Assembly (NCBI RefSeq): GCF_019459225.1
Contig: NZ_JAIAZY010000007.1
Coordinates: 1 to 64,000, forward strand
Length of the DNA: 64,000 bases
Reading direction: 5' to 3'
Source: Bacillus sp. IITD106
GTDB taxonomy: Bacteria > Bacillota > Bacilli > Bacillales > Bacillaceae_C
Shown here: in pieces, positions 48,998 through 58,892 of the stretch
How positions within the stretch are numbered: the first letter of the stretch is position 1
Layout of the letters: every line of letters starts with the position of its first letter
Translations under genes and position numbers: made by a program
The notes under the pieces: model-generated
What the model was told of the DNA's origin: nothing
The model's database searches: none
The model's input: only the letters and a program-made list of their open reading frames with translations

Positions 48998-49870
48998 TTG
49001 ACGGAACTAGGAAGCCGGCTTCGCTTGGCTCGTGAAGAAAAAAGCATTACTTTAGATCAATTGCAAAATGTAACAAGGATTCAAAAGAGATACTTAGTTG
49101 CAATTGAAGAAGGAAATTATGATATTTTGCCGGGGAAATTTTATGCGAGGGCATTTATTAAACAATACGCGGAAGCTGTGGGACTAGAGCCCGACTTGCT
49201 TTTTGAAGAATATAAGAGTGAAATACCTATAGCATACGATGACAATTTACCAGAGCAGCTATCTCGTACTCAATCTAGACGGTCAGTATCTCCGAGCAGC
49301 TCCAAGGTAATGGAAATGTTCCCGAAAATTATCACAGCTATATTTGTTTTGGCTATTTTAGTATTAATCTGGTTTTTGGTTATTAAATATTTGGACACAA
49401 GTGAGAAATCGTCCGTAAATAATAATAACAGTAATGGAGCCGTCGGTATAAAAGAATCGGGAGATGTTGCACCTCCAGAAGATGATAAGAAGGACGATAC
49501 AACTTCGCCTGAACAGGAAGAGGAGTCAAATACGGAGGAACCAGTAAAGCAAGAAATTAGTGTGGACAGTGCATCTGGGGATACTACTACTTATACTTTA
49601 TCAAATGCCGATAAATTTGAAGTTGAAGTAAAAGCGACGAATCCTGGTAGAAGTTGGGTGAAAATAGCCAATGGAAATAATGAAATTCTTTTCCAAGGTG
49701 AATTGAAAGATGGCGCAGGTCAAAAATTCGATCTTACGGCTGATTCTAAAGTGTATATACGAGCCGGTGACTCGACAAAAACAGAGATTTATGTTAACGA
49801 TGAATTATTAGAATATGAACTATCGAATACAGTACAAAATATTTACATTCAATTTCAGAAAAAAGAATAA
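48998..49870 (+). CDS. ymfM: RodZ-like membrane protein YmfM
   Basis: YmfM (290 aa) resembles RodZ, the cytoskeletal adaptor for MreB. A cytoplasmic helix-turn-helix of the Xre/HTH_25 type (about 1-65; LGSRLRLAREEKSITLDQL) comes first, then one membrane helix (about 109-130). A Asn/Glu/Asp-rich linker and an extracytoplasmic beta domain (DUF4115, about 195-285) follow. AGGTG at 48987-48991 and the family N-terminus favour TTG 48998 over GTG 48989. Confidence 0.9.
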   Translation: MTELGSRLRLAREEKSITLDQLQNVTRIQKRYLVAIEEGNYDILPGKFYARAFIKQYAEAVGLEPDLLFEEYKSEIPIAYDDNLPEQLSRTQSRRSVSPSSSKVMEMFPKIITAIFVLAILVLIWFLVIKYLDTSEKSSVNNNNSNGAVGIKESGDVAPPEDDKKDDTTSPEQEEESNTEEPVKQEISVDSASGDTTTYTLSNADKFEVEVKATNPGRSWVKIANGNNEILFQGELKDGAGQKFDLTADSKVYIRAGDSTKTEIYVNDELLEYELSNTVQNIYIQFQKKE

Positions 49871-49891
49871 AAGATAAGCTTGTTTGTTTTT

Positions 49892-49918
49892 TACCGCCTT
49901 ATTGGCGGTTATTTTTTC
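49892..49918 (+). terminator. Terminator after ymfM
   Basis: ACCGCC pairs with GGCGGT across five bases, followed by TATTTTTTC. Confidence 0.75.
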
Positions 49919-49963
49919 ACTAATATATGAATTTCAGTGTATGTTGCTTGAGGAGGTACAAAC

Positions 49964-50542
49964 ATGAATTTGCCAAATAAAATTACAGTGGCAAGGGTTA
50001 TTTTAATTCCGATTTTTTTAATTTTAATGCTAGTCCCGTTTAACTGGGGAATTATTAGCTTGCCTGGAACAGAACTTGAGCTGTCCCATTTTATAGGAGC
50101 ACTGATTTTTATATTAGCATCAGTGACTGATTGGGTTGACGGCTATTATGCACGTAAACATAACCTAGTTACGAATTTAGGAAAATTTTTAGACCCTTTA
50201 GCTGATAAACTTCTTGTTTCTGCTGCTTTAATTGTCCTAGTCGAAATGCATCTTGCTCCATCTTGGATTGTCATTATCATTATTAGTCGAGAGTTTGCAG
50301 TGACTGGGCTTAGGATGATTTTATCTGGGACGGGTGAAGTTGTCGCAGCTGCAATGCTAGGGAAAATAAAGACTTGGACACAAATTATAGCAATCTCCCT
50401 TTTATTGCTGCACAATGTTTTTTTCGAGGCCATTGGAATTCCGCTTGATGATATTGCCCTTTGGGTAGCTTTAATATTTACAGTTTGGTCTGGTTACGAA
50501 TACTTCTATAAAAATCGAACTATATTTATAAATTCAAAATAG
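49964..50542 (+). CDS. pgsA: Phosphatidylglycerophosphate synthase
   Basis: PgsA (192 aa) transfers the phosphatidyl group from CDP-diacylglycerol (CdsA product) to glycerol 3-phosphate in the membrane. The CDP-alcohol phosphotransferase signature is complete: DWVDGYYARKHNL followed by GKFLDPLADK. About four to six membrane segments are visible. AGGAGG lies upstream. It is followed 18 bases later by cinA. Confidence 0.96.
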   Translation: MNLPNKITVARVILIPIFLILMLVPFNWGIISLPGTELELSHFIGALIFILASVTDWVDGYYARKHNLVTNLGKFLDPLADKLLVSAALIVLVEMHLAPSWIVIIIISREFAVTGLRMILSGTGEVVAAAMLGKIKTWTQIIAISLLLLHNVFFEAIGIPLDDIALWVALIFTVWSGYEYFYKNRTIFINSK

Positions 50543-50560
50543 TTAGAAAGGATTTGTTAT

Positions 50561-51799
50561 ATGAACGCAGAAATCATAGCGGTTGGAACAGAGCTTTTAT
50601 TAGGGCAAATCGTAAATACAAATGCAAAATTTCTTTCAGAGCAATTAGCTGAAATTGGTGTAAACGTTTATTATCATACTGTTGTTGGGGATAATCCATC
50701 CCGGCTTGTAAAAGCTATATTACATGCTGAAGAAAGAGCGGACTTAATTATATTTACCGGTGGATTAGGTCCTACAAAAGATGATCTAACAAAAGAAACG
50801 ATTGCGAAACATATCGGGAAAAGTCTTGTGCTAGACGAGGATGCAATGAAAACAATCCTTTCATATTTTGCAAAAACCGGTCGCACGATGACAGAAAATA
50901 ATAAAAAGCAAGCACTCGTCCTCGAGGGAGCGAGGGTACTCCCAAATGAACATGGAATGGCACCGGGCATGTTTTTACATAATCAATCTTACTCATATAT
51001 GCTCCTTCCTGGCCCGCCTCATGAAATGCAGCCAATGTTCCGCAAATACGGACGTTTAGCCATATTGGATCAATTAGAAACAAGGGAGAGAATTGAATCT
51101 AGGGTATTGCGCTATTTTGGAATCGGAGAATCGCAGCTGGAAGTAGAAATAGAAGATATACTAGATTCACAAAAAAACCCAACCGTGGCACCACTAGCCG
51201 GAGATAACGAAGTAACATTACGGATTACCGCAAGACATCAATCGGAAAATGAAGCTCTTAAAATGATTGATGAGATGGAAAAGATGGTTAATGCTAGAGT
51301 AGGAAAGTATTTTTATGGATATGACCAAACTTCGATTATGAAGGAACTTCTTAAAGTTTTGGAAGAGAAGAAATTGACAGTTGCATGTGCCGAGAGTTTG
51401 ACAGGGGGGCTCTTTCAAGCTGAAATGACATCAGTAGTGGGAGTCAGCACAATGTTAATAGGTGGAATTGTCTGCTATTCCAATGATGCAAAAATGAAGC
51501 TTTGTAATGTAAAAAAAGAGACGATTGATCATTTTGGTGTTGTTAGTAAAGAATGTGCAATAGAATTAGCGGAAAATGTCAGAAGCATTCTTGGAACGAA
51601 TATCGGTATTAGCTTTACAGGGGTGGCAGGACCTGATTCATTAGAGGGTCACCCAGCGGGAACAGTATGGATAGGAATATCCGTCGATCATAAACCTACA
51701 AAAGCTTTTCTGCTTAATTTAGCAGGTTCAAGAAATGGCAATCAGAAAAGATCCGTTATGTATGGCTGCCATTATTTATTGCAAGAATTAAAAGAATAG
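50561..51799 (+). CDS. cinA: Competence/damage-inducible protein CinA
   Basis: CinA (412 aa) has an N-terminal molybdopterin-binding-like domain (about 1-170; [16 protein letters not shown] and [15 protein letters not shown]). The C-terminal CinA/PncC domain (about 255-405; [16 protein letters not shown] and [20 protein letters not shown]) resembles nicotinamide-nucleotide deamidase. The cinA-recA order is conserved in Firmicutes. In some species the two are co-transcribed during competence; here a terminator and a dedicated recA promoter separate them. Confidence 0.95.
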   Translation: MNAEIIAVGTELLLGQIVNTNAKFLSEQLAEIGVNVYYHTVVGDNPSRLVKAILHAEERADLIIFTGGLGPTKDDLTKETIAKHIGKSLVLDEDAMKTILSYFAKTGRTMTENNKKQALVLEGARVLPNEHGMAPGMFLHNQSYSYMLLPGPPHEMQPMFRKYGRLAILDQLETRERIESRVLRYFGIGESQLEVEIEDILDSQKNPTVAPLAGDNEVTLRITARHQSENEALKMIDEMEKMVNARVGKYFYGYDQTSIMKELLKVLEEKKLTVACAESLTGGLFQAEMTSVVGVSTMLIGGIVCYSNDAKMKLCNVKKETIDHFGVVSKECAIELAENVRSILGTNIGISFTGVAGPDSLEGHPAGTVWIGISVDHKPTKAFLLNLAGSRNGNQKRSVMYGCHYLLQELKE

Positions 51800-51808
51800 A
51801 AAATAATT

Positions 51809-51839
51809 GAGAGTGCATTCTGTGCTCTCTCATTTTTTT
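51809..51839 (+). terminator. Terminator after cinA
   Basis: GAGAGTGCA pairs with TGCTCTCTC with one mismatch, followed by a run of seven T. Confidence 0.8.
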
Positions 51840-51936
51840 AGTGAAAAAAATGTTTTTATAGTAGCAACCTCTTTTAAAATAGGTTTTTCCTGTAATCATT
51901 TATTTAATTTGAGCTATTTATTTGTTTAAAATTAAT

Positions 51937-51950
51937 CGAATAAATGTTCG
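51937..51950. promoter_or_regulatory. LexA (DinR) SOS box upstream of recA
   Basis: CGAATAAATGTTCG matches the Bacillus SOS box CGAAC-N4-GTTCG at every fixed position but one. It lies 8 bases before the -35 box, so LexA would block recA transcription until DNA damage. Confidence 0.8.
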
Positions 51951-51958
51951 CTTTTTGC

Positions 51959-51987
51959 TTGGCAAAGCGAATGAAAAGCTGTATACT
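51959..51987 (+). promoter_or_regulatory. Sigma-A promoter for recA
   Basis: TTGGCA (51959-51964), a 17-base spacer and TATACT (51982-51987). An 8-bp inverted repeat (TTCGCTTT 51947-51954, AAAGCGAA 51964-51971) overlaps the LexA box and the -35 box. Confidence 0.7.
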
Positions 51988-52053
51988 TAAGTTAGCTTTT
52001 GATATGAAACACACTTCATTTGATAGAATATAAGTGTATAAGGAGGAAATTTA

Positions 52054-53103
52054 GTGAGTGATCGTCAGAAAGCATTAGATATGGCATTAAAACAAATTGA
52101 AAAGCAATTTGGAAAAGGATCTATTATGAAACTCGGTGAGCAGACTGACCGTAAAATTTCCACTGTACCTAGTGGATCTCTAGCTCTTGATGTCGCTTTA
52201 GGAGTTGGAGGCTATCCACGTGGACGTGTTATTGAAATATATGGACCAGAAAGCTCTGGTAAAACAACTGTGGCCCTTCACGCAATTGCAGAAGTGCAAG
52301 CTAATGGAGGCCAAGCCGCATTTATTGATGCAGAACATGCACTCGATCCAGTGTATGCACAAAAGCTGGGTGTTAATATTGATGAGTTGCTGCTTTCTCA
52401 GCCAGATACTGGTGAGCAGGCCCTCGAAATTGCTGAAGCGCTTGTCCGAAGCGGTGCAATCGAAATTATCGTTATTGACTCGGTTGCCGCATTAGTGCCG
52501 AAAGCCGAAATAGAAGGAGAAATGGGGGATTCACACGTAGGATTACAAGCACGCTTAATGTCCCAAGCTCTCCGCAAACTTTCAGGTGCGATAAATAAAT
52601 CGAATACAATCGCAATATTTATTAACCAGATTCGTGAAAAGGTTGGAGTTATGTTTGGAAATCCCGAGACAACCCCTGGGGGACGTGCATTGAAGTTCTA
52701 CTCTTCCATTCGCCTTGAAGTTCGTCGTGCGGAGCAACTTAAGCTAGGGCAGGACATCGTTGGGAATAAAACGAAAGTAAAAGTAGTTAAAAATAAAGTT
52801 GCTCCTCCATTCCGTGTGGCAGAAGTAGATATTATGTATGGGGAAGGAATTTCTCGTGAGGGCGAAATCATCGATATGGGTTCTGAACTTGATATTGTTC
52901 AAAAGAGTGGTTCATGGTATTCCTATAACGAAGAACGACTTGGACAAGGCCGTGAGAATGCTAAACAGTTTTTAAAAGAAAATCCTGAAATAAGAAATGA
53001 AATTATGTTCAAAATTCGTGAACATTACGGATTGGACGAAGAAAAAATTGCACCACCAGAAGAGGATGACTCTCAAGAAGAATTTAGTTTATTAAATGAT
53101 TAA
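52054..53103 (+). CDS. recA: Recombinase RecA
   Basis: RecA (349 aa) forms the filament for homologous strand exchange and triggers LexA self-cleavage. Walker A is GPESSGKTT (about 65-73) and Walker B is [10 protein letters not shown]. Loop L1 has [20 protein letters not shown] and loop L2 has [16 protein letters not shown]. An acidic C-terminal tail ([10 protein letters not shown]) ends the protein. GTG start after AAGGAGG. No intein interrupts it. Confidence 0.98.
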   Translation: MSDRQKALDMALKQIEKQFGKGSIMKLGEQTDRKISTVPSGSLALDVALGVGGYPRGRVIEIYGPESSGKTTVALHAIAEVQANGGQAAFIDAEHALDPVYAQKLGVNIDELLLSQPDTGEQALEIAEALVRSGAIEIIVIDSVAALVPKAEIEGEMGDSHVGLQARLMSQALRKLSGAINKSNTIAIFINQIREKVGVMFGNPETTPGGRALKFYSSIRLEVRRAEQLKLGQDIVGNKTKVKVVKNKVAPPFRVAEVDIMYGEGISREGEIIDMGSELDIVQKSGSWYSYNEERLGQGRENAKQFLKENPEIRNEIMFKIREHYGLDEEKIAPPEEDDSQEEFSLLND

Positions 53104-53111
53104 TTGTTTGT

Positions 53112-53157
53112 AAAAGCGAAGCCCGTTTTTATAGTCGGCTTTGCTTTTCTTTTTAAT
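53112..53157 (+). terminator. Terminator after recA
   Basis: AAAAGCGAAGCC pairs with GGCTTTGCTTTT (one G-U pair), followed by a T-rich run. Confidence 0.85.
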
Positions 53158-53198
53158 TTTCTTATATGAAAATAAACTCTCAATAAAACGGTCATCCC

Positions 53199-53227
53199 TT
53201 GACAATGAAACGCCACAACTATAAAAT
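53199..53227 (+). promoter_or_regulatory. Sigma-A promoter for rny
   Basis: A perfect TTGACA (53199-53204), a 17-base spacer and TAAAAT (53222-53227), leaving a leader of about 125 bases before rny. Confidence 0.7.
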
Positions 53228-53359
53228 TAACTTGTATATTTTACATTTTTTTCGCATGAAAATTTTGAGCTTGGCTCTGTATATTGAAACCTATGTAACA
53301 ATGTACCAGCCGACATGTTAGAAACATGATACAAGTTAATAGCAAGAGGGGGTGAATTT

Positions 53360-54922
53360 ATGGAAACACTCATACTCATCATCTCCATTTTGCTTAGCCT
53401 TATCGTCGGTGTAGTTGTTGGCTATTTCATCTTTAAAACATTTGCTCAAGCAAAAATAACAGGTGCAAGGGGTTCTGCAGAACTCATATTAGAAGATGCA
53501 AAGCGCGAAGCAGAATCTATGAAAAAAGAAGCCCTGTTGGAAGCGAAGGATGAAAATCATAAACTTCGAACTGAAACTGAACGTGAACTTCGGGATAGAA
53601 GAACCGAATTGCAAAAACAAGAAAACCGCTTATTGCAAAAGGAGGAGAACCTCGACAGGAAAGACGAAACTCTTGACAAGCGAGAAAATATGCTTGAAAA
53701 GAAAGAGGAATCTCTTAATGAAAGACAACAACATATTGAAGAGATGGAAAGCAAAGTGGATGAGATGATCCGCAAGCAGAAAAGTGAGCTAGAACGCATT
53801 TCAGGCTTGACTCGTGATGAGGCAAAGTCGATTATTTTATCAGGTGTCGAAAAGGAATTAGCACATGAATCGGCCATCATGATAAAAGAAAGTGAAATGC
53901 GTGCAAAAGAAGAAGCGGATAAGAAAGCTAAGAATATTCTTTCCCTAGCTATTCAACGATGTGCAGCAGAGCATGTTGCGGAAACAACTGTATCCGTCGT
54001 GAATCTGCCTAACGATGAAATGAAAGGTCGGATCATCGGTCGTGAAGGCCGAAACATTCGGACGCTTGAAACATTGACAGGGATAGATCTCATCATAGAT
54101 GATACACCAGAAGCTGTCATTCTTTCCGGTTTTGACCCAATTAGGCGTGAAACTGCTCGGATAGCTTTGGAGAAACTTGTTCAAGATGGCCGGATCCATC
54201 CAGCTCGCATTGAAGAAATGGTGGATAAAGCAAGACGGGAAGTGGATGAACACATTCGTGAAATCGGTGAACAAACAACTTTTGAAGTGGGAGTTCATGG
54301 ATTGCATCCTGATTTAATTAAAATTCTCGGACGCTTGAAATACCGGACAAGCTATGGGCAAAATGTTCTAAAGCACTCCATGGAAGTGGCCTTCCTATCT
54401 GGACTTCTTGCAGCGGAATTGGGAGAAGACGAAACCCTTGCCCGCCGTGCTGGCCTTCTCCATGATATAGGTAAAGCGATTGACCATGAAGTGGAGGGTA
54501 GCCACGTCGAAATCGGTATTGAGCTTGCCACCAAGTATAAAGAGCATGAAGTCGTGATTAATAGTATTGCTTCTCACCATGGTGACACTGAGCCTACATC
54601 CATTATTGCAGTTCTTGTTGCTGCAGCAGATGCTTTATCAGCTGCTAGACCAGGTGCGAGAAGTGAAACGCTAGAAAACTATATAAGACGTCTTGAAAAG
54701 CTAGAGGAAATTTCCGAGTCTTATGATGGTGTAGAAAAGTCTTTTGCCATTCAAGCAGGTAGAGAAGTTCGCATTATCGTGAAGCCTGAACAAATCAATG
54801 ACTTGGAAGCACATAGACTTGCTCGTGATATCCGTAAAAAAATTGAGGATGACCTCGATTATCCAGGGCATATCAAAGTTACCGTCATTCGCGAAACAAG
54901 AGCCGTTGAATATGCAAAGTAA
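53360..54922 (+). CDS. rny: Ribonuclease Y
   Basis: RNase Y (520 aa; YmdA) is the membrane-anchored endoribonuclease that starts mRNA turnover. One N-terminal membrane helix (about 4-25) is followed by a long Glu/Lys/Arg coiled coil (about 30-195). The KH domain (about 205-275) has [13 protein letters not shown], and the HD domain has [12 protein letters not shown] (about 365-376). The C-terminus ends [12 protein letters not shown]. The RicA gene encoding a modulator of RNase Y lies at 57941. Confidence 0.97.
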   Translation: METLILIISILLSLIVGVVVGYFIFKTFAQAKITGARGSAELILEDAKREAESMKKEALLEAKDENHKLRTETERELRDRRTELQKQENRLLQKEENLDRKDETLDKRENMLEKKEESLNERQQHIEEMESKVDEMIRKQKSELERISGLTRDEAKSIILSGVEKELAHESAIMIKESEMRAKEEADKKAKNILSLAIQRCAAEHVAETTVSVVNLPNDEMKGRIIGREGRNIRTLETLTGIDLIIDDTPEAVILSGFDPIRRETARIALEKLVQDGRIHPARIEEMVDKARREVDEHIREIGEQTTFEVGVHGLHPDLIKILGRLKYRTSYGQNVLKHSMEVAFLSGLLAAELGEDETLARRAGLLHDIGKAIDHEVEGSHVEIGIELATKYKEHEVVINSIASHHGDTEPTSIIAVLVAAADALSAARPGARSETLENYIRRLEKLEEISESYDGVEKSFAIQAGREVRIIVKPEQINDLEAHRLARDIRKKIEDDLDYPGHIKVTVIRETRAVEYAK

Positions 54923-54950
54923 GCAGTGTGAACTCACACTGCTTTTTTGT
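54922..54950 (+). terminator. Terminator after rny
   Basis: AGCAGTGTGA pairs perfectly with TCACACTGCT, followed by six T. Confidence 0.92.
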
Positions 54951-54996
54951 GCTAGAATATACATGGCGGTAAACTTAAAGTTAGAAAGGAATTAAT

Positions 54997-55797
54997 ATGG
55001 ATATATTATTTGTTGGCGATGTTGTTGGATCGCCGGGTAGAGAAATGATAAAAGAATATCTCCCGCTATTAAAAAGAAAATATCGACCACATGTAACGAT
55101 AGTGAACGGGGAAAATGCAGCTGGTGGTAGAGGGATTACAGAGCAAATTTACAAGCAGTTTTTAGAAGCTGGTGCAAATGTTGTAACTCTTGGAAATCAT
55201 GCATGGGATAACAAAGGCATTTTTGAATTTATTGATACAGCTAAGTATTTAGTACGTCCCGCTAATTTTCCTGAAAACACCCCTGGGAAAGGTTTAATTT
55301 TTATAAGATTGAATTCTATAGAGGTAGCGGTTATTAACTTGCAAGGAAGAACTTTTATGCCACCGTTAGATTGTCCATTTAAAAAAGCAGAGGAACTCAT
55401 TGCACTTGCCAAAAAACGGACGAATATTATTTTCGTTGACTTTCATGCCGAAGCAACGAGTGAAAAGCAAGCAATGGGATGGTATTTAGATGGGAAAGTG
55501 TCTGCTGTAATCGGTACTCATACTCATATCCAAACGGCAGACAATCGTATTCTGCCAAACGGGACTGCTTATTTGACAGATGTAGGGATGACAGGACCTT
55601 ACGACGGAATTCTTGGGATGGAAAAAGAAGCGGTTATAAAAAAATTTATTACAGCATTGCCTGCTCGTTTTGAAGTGCCAAAGAGCGGTCGGAAGCAATT
55701 AAGCGCATGTATGATTAATATTGATGATCAATCTGGGAAGGCATTAAACATAAAAACAATCTTAATCAATGACGATCAGCCAATGTATAATGGATAA
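54997..55797 (+). CDS. ymdB: Metallophosphoesterase YmdB
   Basis: YmdB (266 aa) is a calcineurin-like phosphodiesterase; the B. subtilis protein hydrolyses 2',3'-cyclic nucleotides in vitro and affects biofilm and motility gene expression. LFVGDVVGSPGR, NGENAAGGRGIT, TLGNHAWDN and GTHTHIQTAD supply the metal ligands in the usual order. It lies between rny and spoVS, as in Bacillus. Confidence 0.94.
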   Translation: MDILFVGDVVGSPGREMIKEYLPLLKRKYRPHVTIVNGENAAGGRGITEQIYKQFLEAGANVVTLGNHAWDNKGIFEFIDTAKYLVRPANFPENTPGKGLIFIRLNSIEVAVINLQGRTFMPPLDCPFKKAEELIALAKKRTNIIFVDFHAEATSEKQAMGWYLDGKVSAVIGTHTHIQTADNRILPNGTAYLTDVGMTGPYDGILGMEKEAVIKKFITALPARFEVPKSGRKQLSACMINIDDQSGKALNIKTILINDDQPMYNG

Positions 55798-55838
55798 AAA
55801 ACAATAATCTTGTTTCTCCTTTAACGTGTTTTGGACAA

Positions 55839-55866
55839 ACCGGAATAGTTCATAAATTACCTGAAT
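55839..55866 (+). promoter_or_regulatory. Sigma-H-like promoter for spoVS
   Basis: ACCGGAATA (55839-55847), 12 bases, then CCTGAAT (55860-55866) resembles the sigma-H pattern RnAGGAwwW-N11/12-RnnGAAT with one mismatch in each box. spoVS depends on sigma-H in B. subtilis. Confidence 0.55.
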
Positions 55867-55944
55867 ATAGTAACAATGGAAAGGTTAACTGCGATTGAGA
55901 TTGACAGGCAATCGCTATGGGGAAATGACAAGGAGGAACAAGAA

Positions 55945-56205
55945 ATGGAAATATTAAAAGTTTCAGCAAAATCCAATCCAAATTCTGTGGCGGGCGCGCT
56001 GGCAGGTGTTCTCCGTGAAAGAGGCGGTGCAGAAATTCAAGCAATCGGGGCTGGGGCATTGAATCAAGCAGTGAAGGCGGTAGCGATTGCAAGGGGATTT
56101 GTCGCCCCAGGTGGTGTTGACTTAATTTGTATCCCTGCTTTTACAGATATCATTATTGATGGAGAAGAAAGAACAGCCATCAAGCTCATTGTCGAACCTA
56201 GATAA
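55945..56205 (+). CDS. spoVS: Stage V sporulation protein S
   Basis: SpoVS (86 aa, family length) is a small conserved Alba-like protein that affects septation, coat assembly and sporulation timing. MEILKVSAKSNPNSVAGALA and AIGAGALNQAVKAVAIARG are nearly invariant in the family. AAGGAGG at 55930-55936 fixes the ATG at 55945; an open frame continues 23 codons upstream but without support. The tdh-kbl pair that follows spoVS in B. subtilis is absent. Confidence 0.97.
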   Translation: MEILKVSAKSNPNSVAGALAGVLRERGGAEIQAIGAGALNQAVKAVAIARGFVAPGGVDLICIPAFTDIIIDGEERTAIKLIVEPR

Positions 56206-56231
56206 AAACAATTAGAAACATATTTAAATCG

Positions 56232-56265
56232 GACTTGATTGCCTTTTTTTGCAATCAAGTCTTTT
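56232..56265 (+). terminator. Terminator after spoVS
   Basis: GACTTGATTGC pairs perfectly with GCAATCAAGTC across eight bases, followed by TTTT. Confidence 0.88.
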
Positions 56266-56295
56266 CGAATTTTATGCAACAAATATTGCCTTCTG

Positions 56296-56324
56296 TTGTA
56301 TTAAAAAATAAAAGGCTATATACT
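56296..56324 (+). promoter_or_regulatory. Sigma-A promoter for miaB
   Basis: TTGTAT (56296-56301), a 17-base spacer and TATACT (56319-56324), about 70 bases before miaB. Confidence 0.6.
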
Positions 56325-56394
56325 AATAGAATGGATACATTTAATTATAAACATTTTCGTTCATCGATTTTGTATAATAAGAAAGGGGATTTTC

Positions 56395-57939
56395 ATGAAC
56401 GAGAAACAACGTTTAGAAAGTCAACAAGTAAATCAATCGAAAAATCCTGCTCAGAAACAAGAAAAGGATTATAGTCAATATTTTCAAACAGTATACACTC
56501 CACCGTCACTGAAGGACGCGAGACGTCGTGGAAGAGAGGAAATCAAGTATCATAATGATTTTGAAATAGATGAAAAATTTCAAGGTATGGGTACAGGCCG
56601 AAAGTTTTATATTCGCACTTATGGCTGCCAGATGAATGAACATGACACAGAAGTAATGGCAGGAATCTTCATGGGTCTAGGGTATGAGTCTACTGAAACG
56701 GTTGAAGATGCGGACGTCATTCTTCTAAATACTTGTGCGATTAGGGAAAATGCCGAGAATAAAGTTTTTGGTGAATTGGGCCATTTGAAATCTTTGAAAT
56801 TGGAAAAGCCAGACTTATTATTAGGCGTTTGTGGATGTATGTCCCAACAGGAGTCTGTCGTAAATAGAATATTAGAGAAGCATCAATTCGTCGATATGAT
56901 CTTCGGAACCCACAATATCCATCGCCTTCCAGACATTTTACATGAAGCGTATATGTCTAAGGAAATGGTAGTTGAAGTATGGTCAAAAGAAGGAGACGTC
57001 ATTGAAAATTTACCAAAAGTCCGCAGAGGTAATATTAAGGCTTGGGTAAATATAATGTATGGCTGTGACAAATTTTGCACATATTGCATCGTACCGTTTA
57101 CGAGAGGGAAAGAACGAAGCAGACTGCCTGAAGATATTATCCAAGAGGTTCGCCAATTAGCTGCCCATGGTTATAAAGAAATTACACTTCTTGGCCAAAA
57201 TGTAAATGCATATGGAAAAGACTTTGAAGATCGGGACTATCGATTTGGAGATCTAATGGATGATCTAAGGAAAATCAATATTCCTAGAATACGCTTTACA
57301 ACAAGTCACCCGAGAGATTTTGACGATCATTTAATTGAAGTTCTTGCGAAAAAAGGAAATATGGTAGAACATATTCATTTACCTGTTCAATCCGGCTCAA
57401 GCGATATTTTAAAAATCATGGGACGCAAGTATACGAGAGAGCAATATCTTGAACTTGTAAGAAAAATTAAAGCTGCAATTCCTGATGTATCACTTTCTAC
57501 AGATATAATCGTCGGTTTTCCTAATGAAACAGACGAACAATTTGAAGAAACGATGTCTCTCTACCGTGAAGTAGGATTTGAAATTGCTTATACATTTATC
57601 TACTCTCCTAGAGAAGGAACTCCTGCCGCGAAAATGAAGGATAATGTCTCTATGGAAGTGAAAAAAGCACGTCTTCAGCGTTTAAATGACCTTGTAAATG
57701 AGTTGTCTCGTGAGGCGATGAAAAAATATGAAGGTCAAATCGTAGAAGTGCTCGTTGAAGGTGAGAGTAAGAACAATCCCGAAATTCTTTCAGGTTATAC
57801 AAGAAAAAATAAACTAGTAAACTTTAAAGGACCAAAATCAGCAATCGGTCAATTAGTAAAGGTTAAAATAAATGAATCTAAAACATGGACGTTAGACGGA
57901 GAAATGGTTGAAGAACTCGAATCAGCAGAGGTGATATAA
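56395..57939 (+). CDS. miaB: tRNA-2-methylthio-N6-dimethylallyladenosine synthase
   Basis: MiaB (514 aa) is a radical-SAM methylthiotransferase acting on i6A37 of tRNAs. An N-terminal extension of about 65 residues precedes the UPF0004 domain, whose cluster cysteines lie in [16 protein letters not shown] and GVCGCM. The radical-SAM motif is CDKFCTYC (about residue 222-229), and a TRAM domain ends the protein. In B. subtilis it is followed by ricA, as here, only one base downstream. Confidence 0.96.
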   Translation: MNEKQRLESQQVNQSKNPAQKQEKDYSQYFQTVYTPPSLKDARRRGREEIKYHNDFEIDEKFQGMGTGRKFYIRTYGCQMNEHDTEVMAGIFMGLGYESTETVEDADVILLNTCAIRENAENKVFGELGHLKSLKLEKPDLLLGVCGCMSQQESVVNRILEKHQFVDMIFGTHNIHRLPDILHEAYMSKEMVVEVWSKEGDVIENLPKVRRGNIKAWVNIMYGCDKFCTYCIVPFTRGKERSRLPEDIIQEVRQLAAHGYKEITLLGQNVNAYGKDFEDRDYRFGDLMDDLRKINIPRIRFTTSHPRDFDDHLIEVLAKKGNMVEHIHLPVQSGSSDILKIMGRKYTREQYLELVRKIKAAIPDVSLSTDIIVGFPNETDEQFEETMSLYREVGFEIAYTFIYSPREGTPAAKMKDNVSMEVKKARLQRLNDLVNELSREAMKKYEGQIVEVLVEGESKNNPEILSGYTRKNKLVNFKGPKSAIGQLVKVKINESKTWTLDGEMVEELESAEVI

Positions 57940-57940
57940 C

Positions 57941-58369
57941 ATGGGGAAATACACGAAAGATGATATATTGAAACAAGCCCATGAATTGGCAAAAATGATT
58001 GCAGAAACTGAAGAGGTAGATTTTTTTAAAAGAGCAGAGGCGCAAATTAACGAAAATCAATCCGTTCGTGAAATGATAGCCAGCATTAAAAGTCTTCAAA
58101 AACAAGCGATTAATTTTCAACATTACGGTAAAGAAAGAGCATTGCAATTAACAGAGGAAAAACTTGAAAAGCTAGAAGCAGAGCTAGATGAAATACCAAT
58201 TGTTCAGGAGTTTAAACAATCACAAATAGAAGTAAATGACTTACTGCAATTGGTTGCAGCAGCCATCTCCAATAAAGTGACAGATGAAATCTTAATCTCC
58301 ACTGGCGGCAACTTGCTTACGGGAGAAACCGGTTCAAAAATCAAACATAGTGAAACCAGCTGTTCATAA
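57941..58369 (+). CDS. ricA: RicA (YmcA), RNase Y/sporulation regulator
   Basis: RicA (142 aa) belongs to the Com_YlbF helical family and forms the RicA-RicF-RicT complex, which influences RNase Y processing, competence and biofilm. Long amphipathic helices dominate (for example VREMIASIKSLQKQAINFQH). LLQLVAAAISNKVTDEILISTGGNLLTG marks the conserved C-terminal part (about 99-126), and the only Cys is near the C-terminus. It is co-transcribed with miaB. Confidence 0.92.
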   Translation: MGKYTKDDILKQAHELAKMIAETEEVDFFKRAEAQINENQSVREMIASIKSLQKQAINFQHYGKERALQLTEEKLEKLEAELDEIPIVQEFKQSQIEVNDLLQLVAAAISNKVTDEILISTGGNLLTGETGSKIKHSETSCS

Positions 58370-58376
58370 GAAAAGA

Positions 58377-58412
58377 AGCCATTATCCAACGAAGGGTAAT
58401 GGCTTTTTCTTT
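58377..58412 (+). terminator. Terminator after ricA
   Basis: AGCCATTATCC pairs with GGGTAATGGCT (one G-U pair), followed by TTTTTCTTT. Confidence 0.85.
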
Positions 58413-58470
58413 GTTGCCTAAGGAAATTATAAATTTGAAAAGTTGTGGATAACTTTTTAAGATAGTTTCC

Positions 58471-58614
58471 GTCTAGCTCCAGGCACCCAGCGACTAGCAA
58501 ACTTTCAGCTTCTTCCTCCGATAAGGAGGCCAGGCTCGTTCCTCGCCGTGTTTCCTTTATCTGTCAGAAGCTTAAAAAGTTTGTACGTCGCTAAACGGGC
58601 GCCTTGCGCTTTTG
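58471..58614. repeat. Dispersed repeat R2, inverted copy upstream of cotE
   Basis: Read on the minus strand it starts with AAAAGCGCAAGGCGCCCG and ends GGAGCTAGAC, matching both ends of the copy at 13951-14072 in the opposite orientation. The interior has diverged and contains TCCTCCGATAAGGAGGCC, itself a hairpin. It occupies a large part of the 523-base gap between ricA and cotE, where no gene is visible. Confidence 0.7.
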
Positions 58615-58699
58615 TTCCTTCTGAATTATAAAGCGGAACTTAATGGATAACGTTTAAAAATGGTTTTCATTGTTCAATGTTATCTCTTCAGAACCTTAT

Positions 58700-58739
58700 A
58701 CGTTTGTACGTCGCTGACCAGCTGCTACTGCTTTTGTTC
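58700..58739. repeat. Degenerate partial R2 copy
   Basis: GTTTGTACGTCGCT and GCTTTTGTTC repeat the right end of the copy at 58471-58614 in the same order, with altered sequence between them. It looks like a decayed second insertion or partial duplication. Confidence 0.5.
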
Positions 58740-58833
58740 TTGCGCCCAAAACTAGGTAAGATTTAAACAAAATCTATTTCTTAACATACAATATCGTAGG
58801 TCGACCTAGTGAATTAGCCTTCACGTAATTAGC

Positions 58834-58861
58834 ACATTCGTCTAGAGAAATGCATACGATG
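58834..58861 (+). promoter_or_regulatory. Sigma-K/sigma-E type promoter for cotE
   Basis: AC (58834-58835), 17 bases, then CATACGATG (58853-58861). This fits sigma-K (AC-N16/17-CATAnnnTA) except for the last base. The -10 also resembles the sigma-E CATACAnT. cotE has both promoter types in B. subtilis. Confidence 0.6.
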
Positions 58862-58892
58862 AAGGGAAAATAATTGAGGAGGGTTCGCTCGA

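Noticed and set aside
58370-58892. Possible small genes in the ricA-cotE gap
   Set aside because: The gap is explained by a terminator, R2 repeats and the cotE promoter; no frame has a start with a ribosome binding site.
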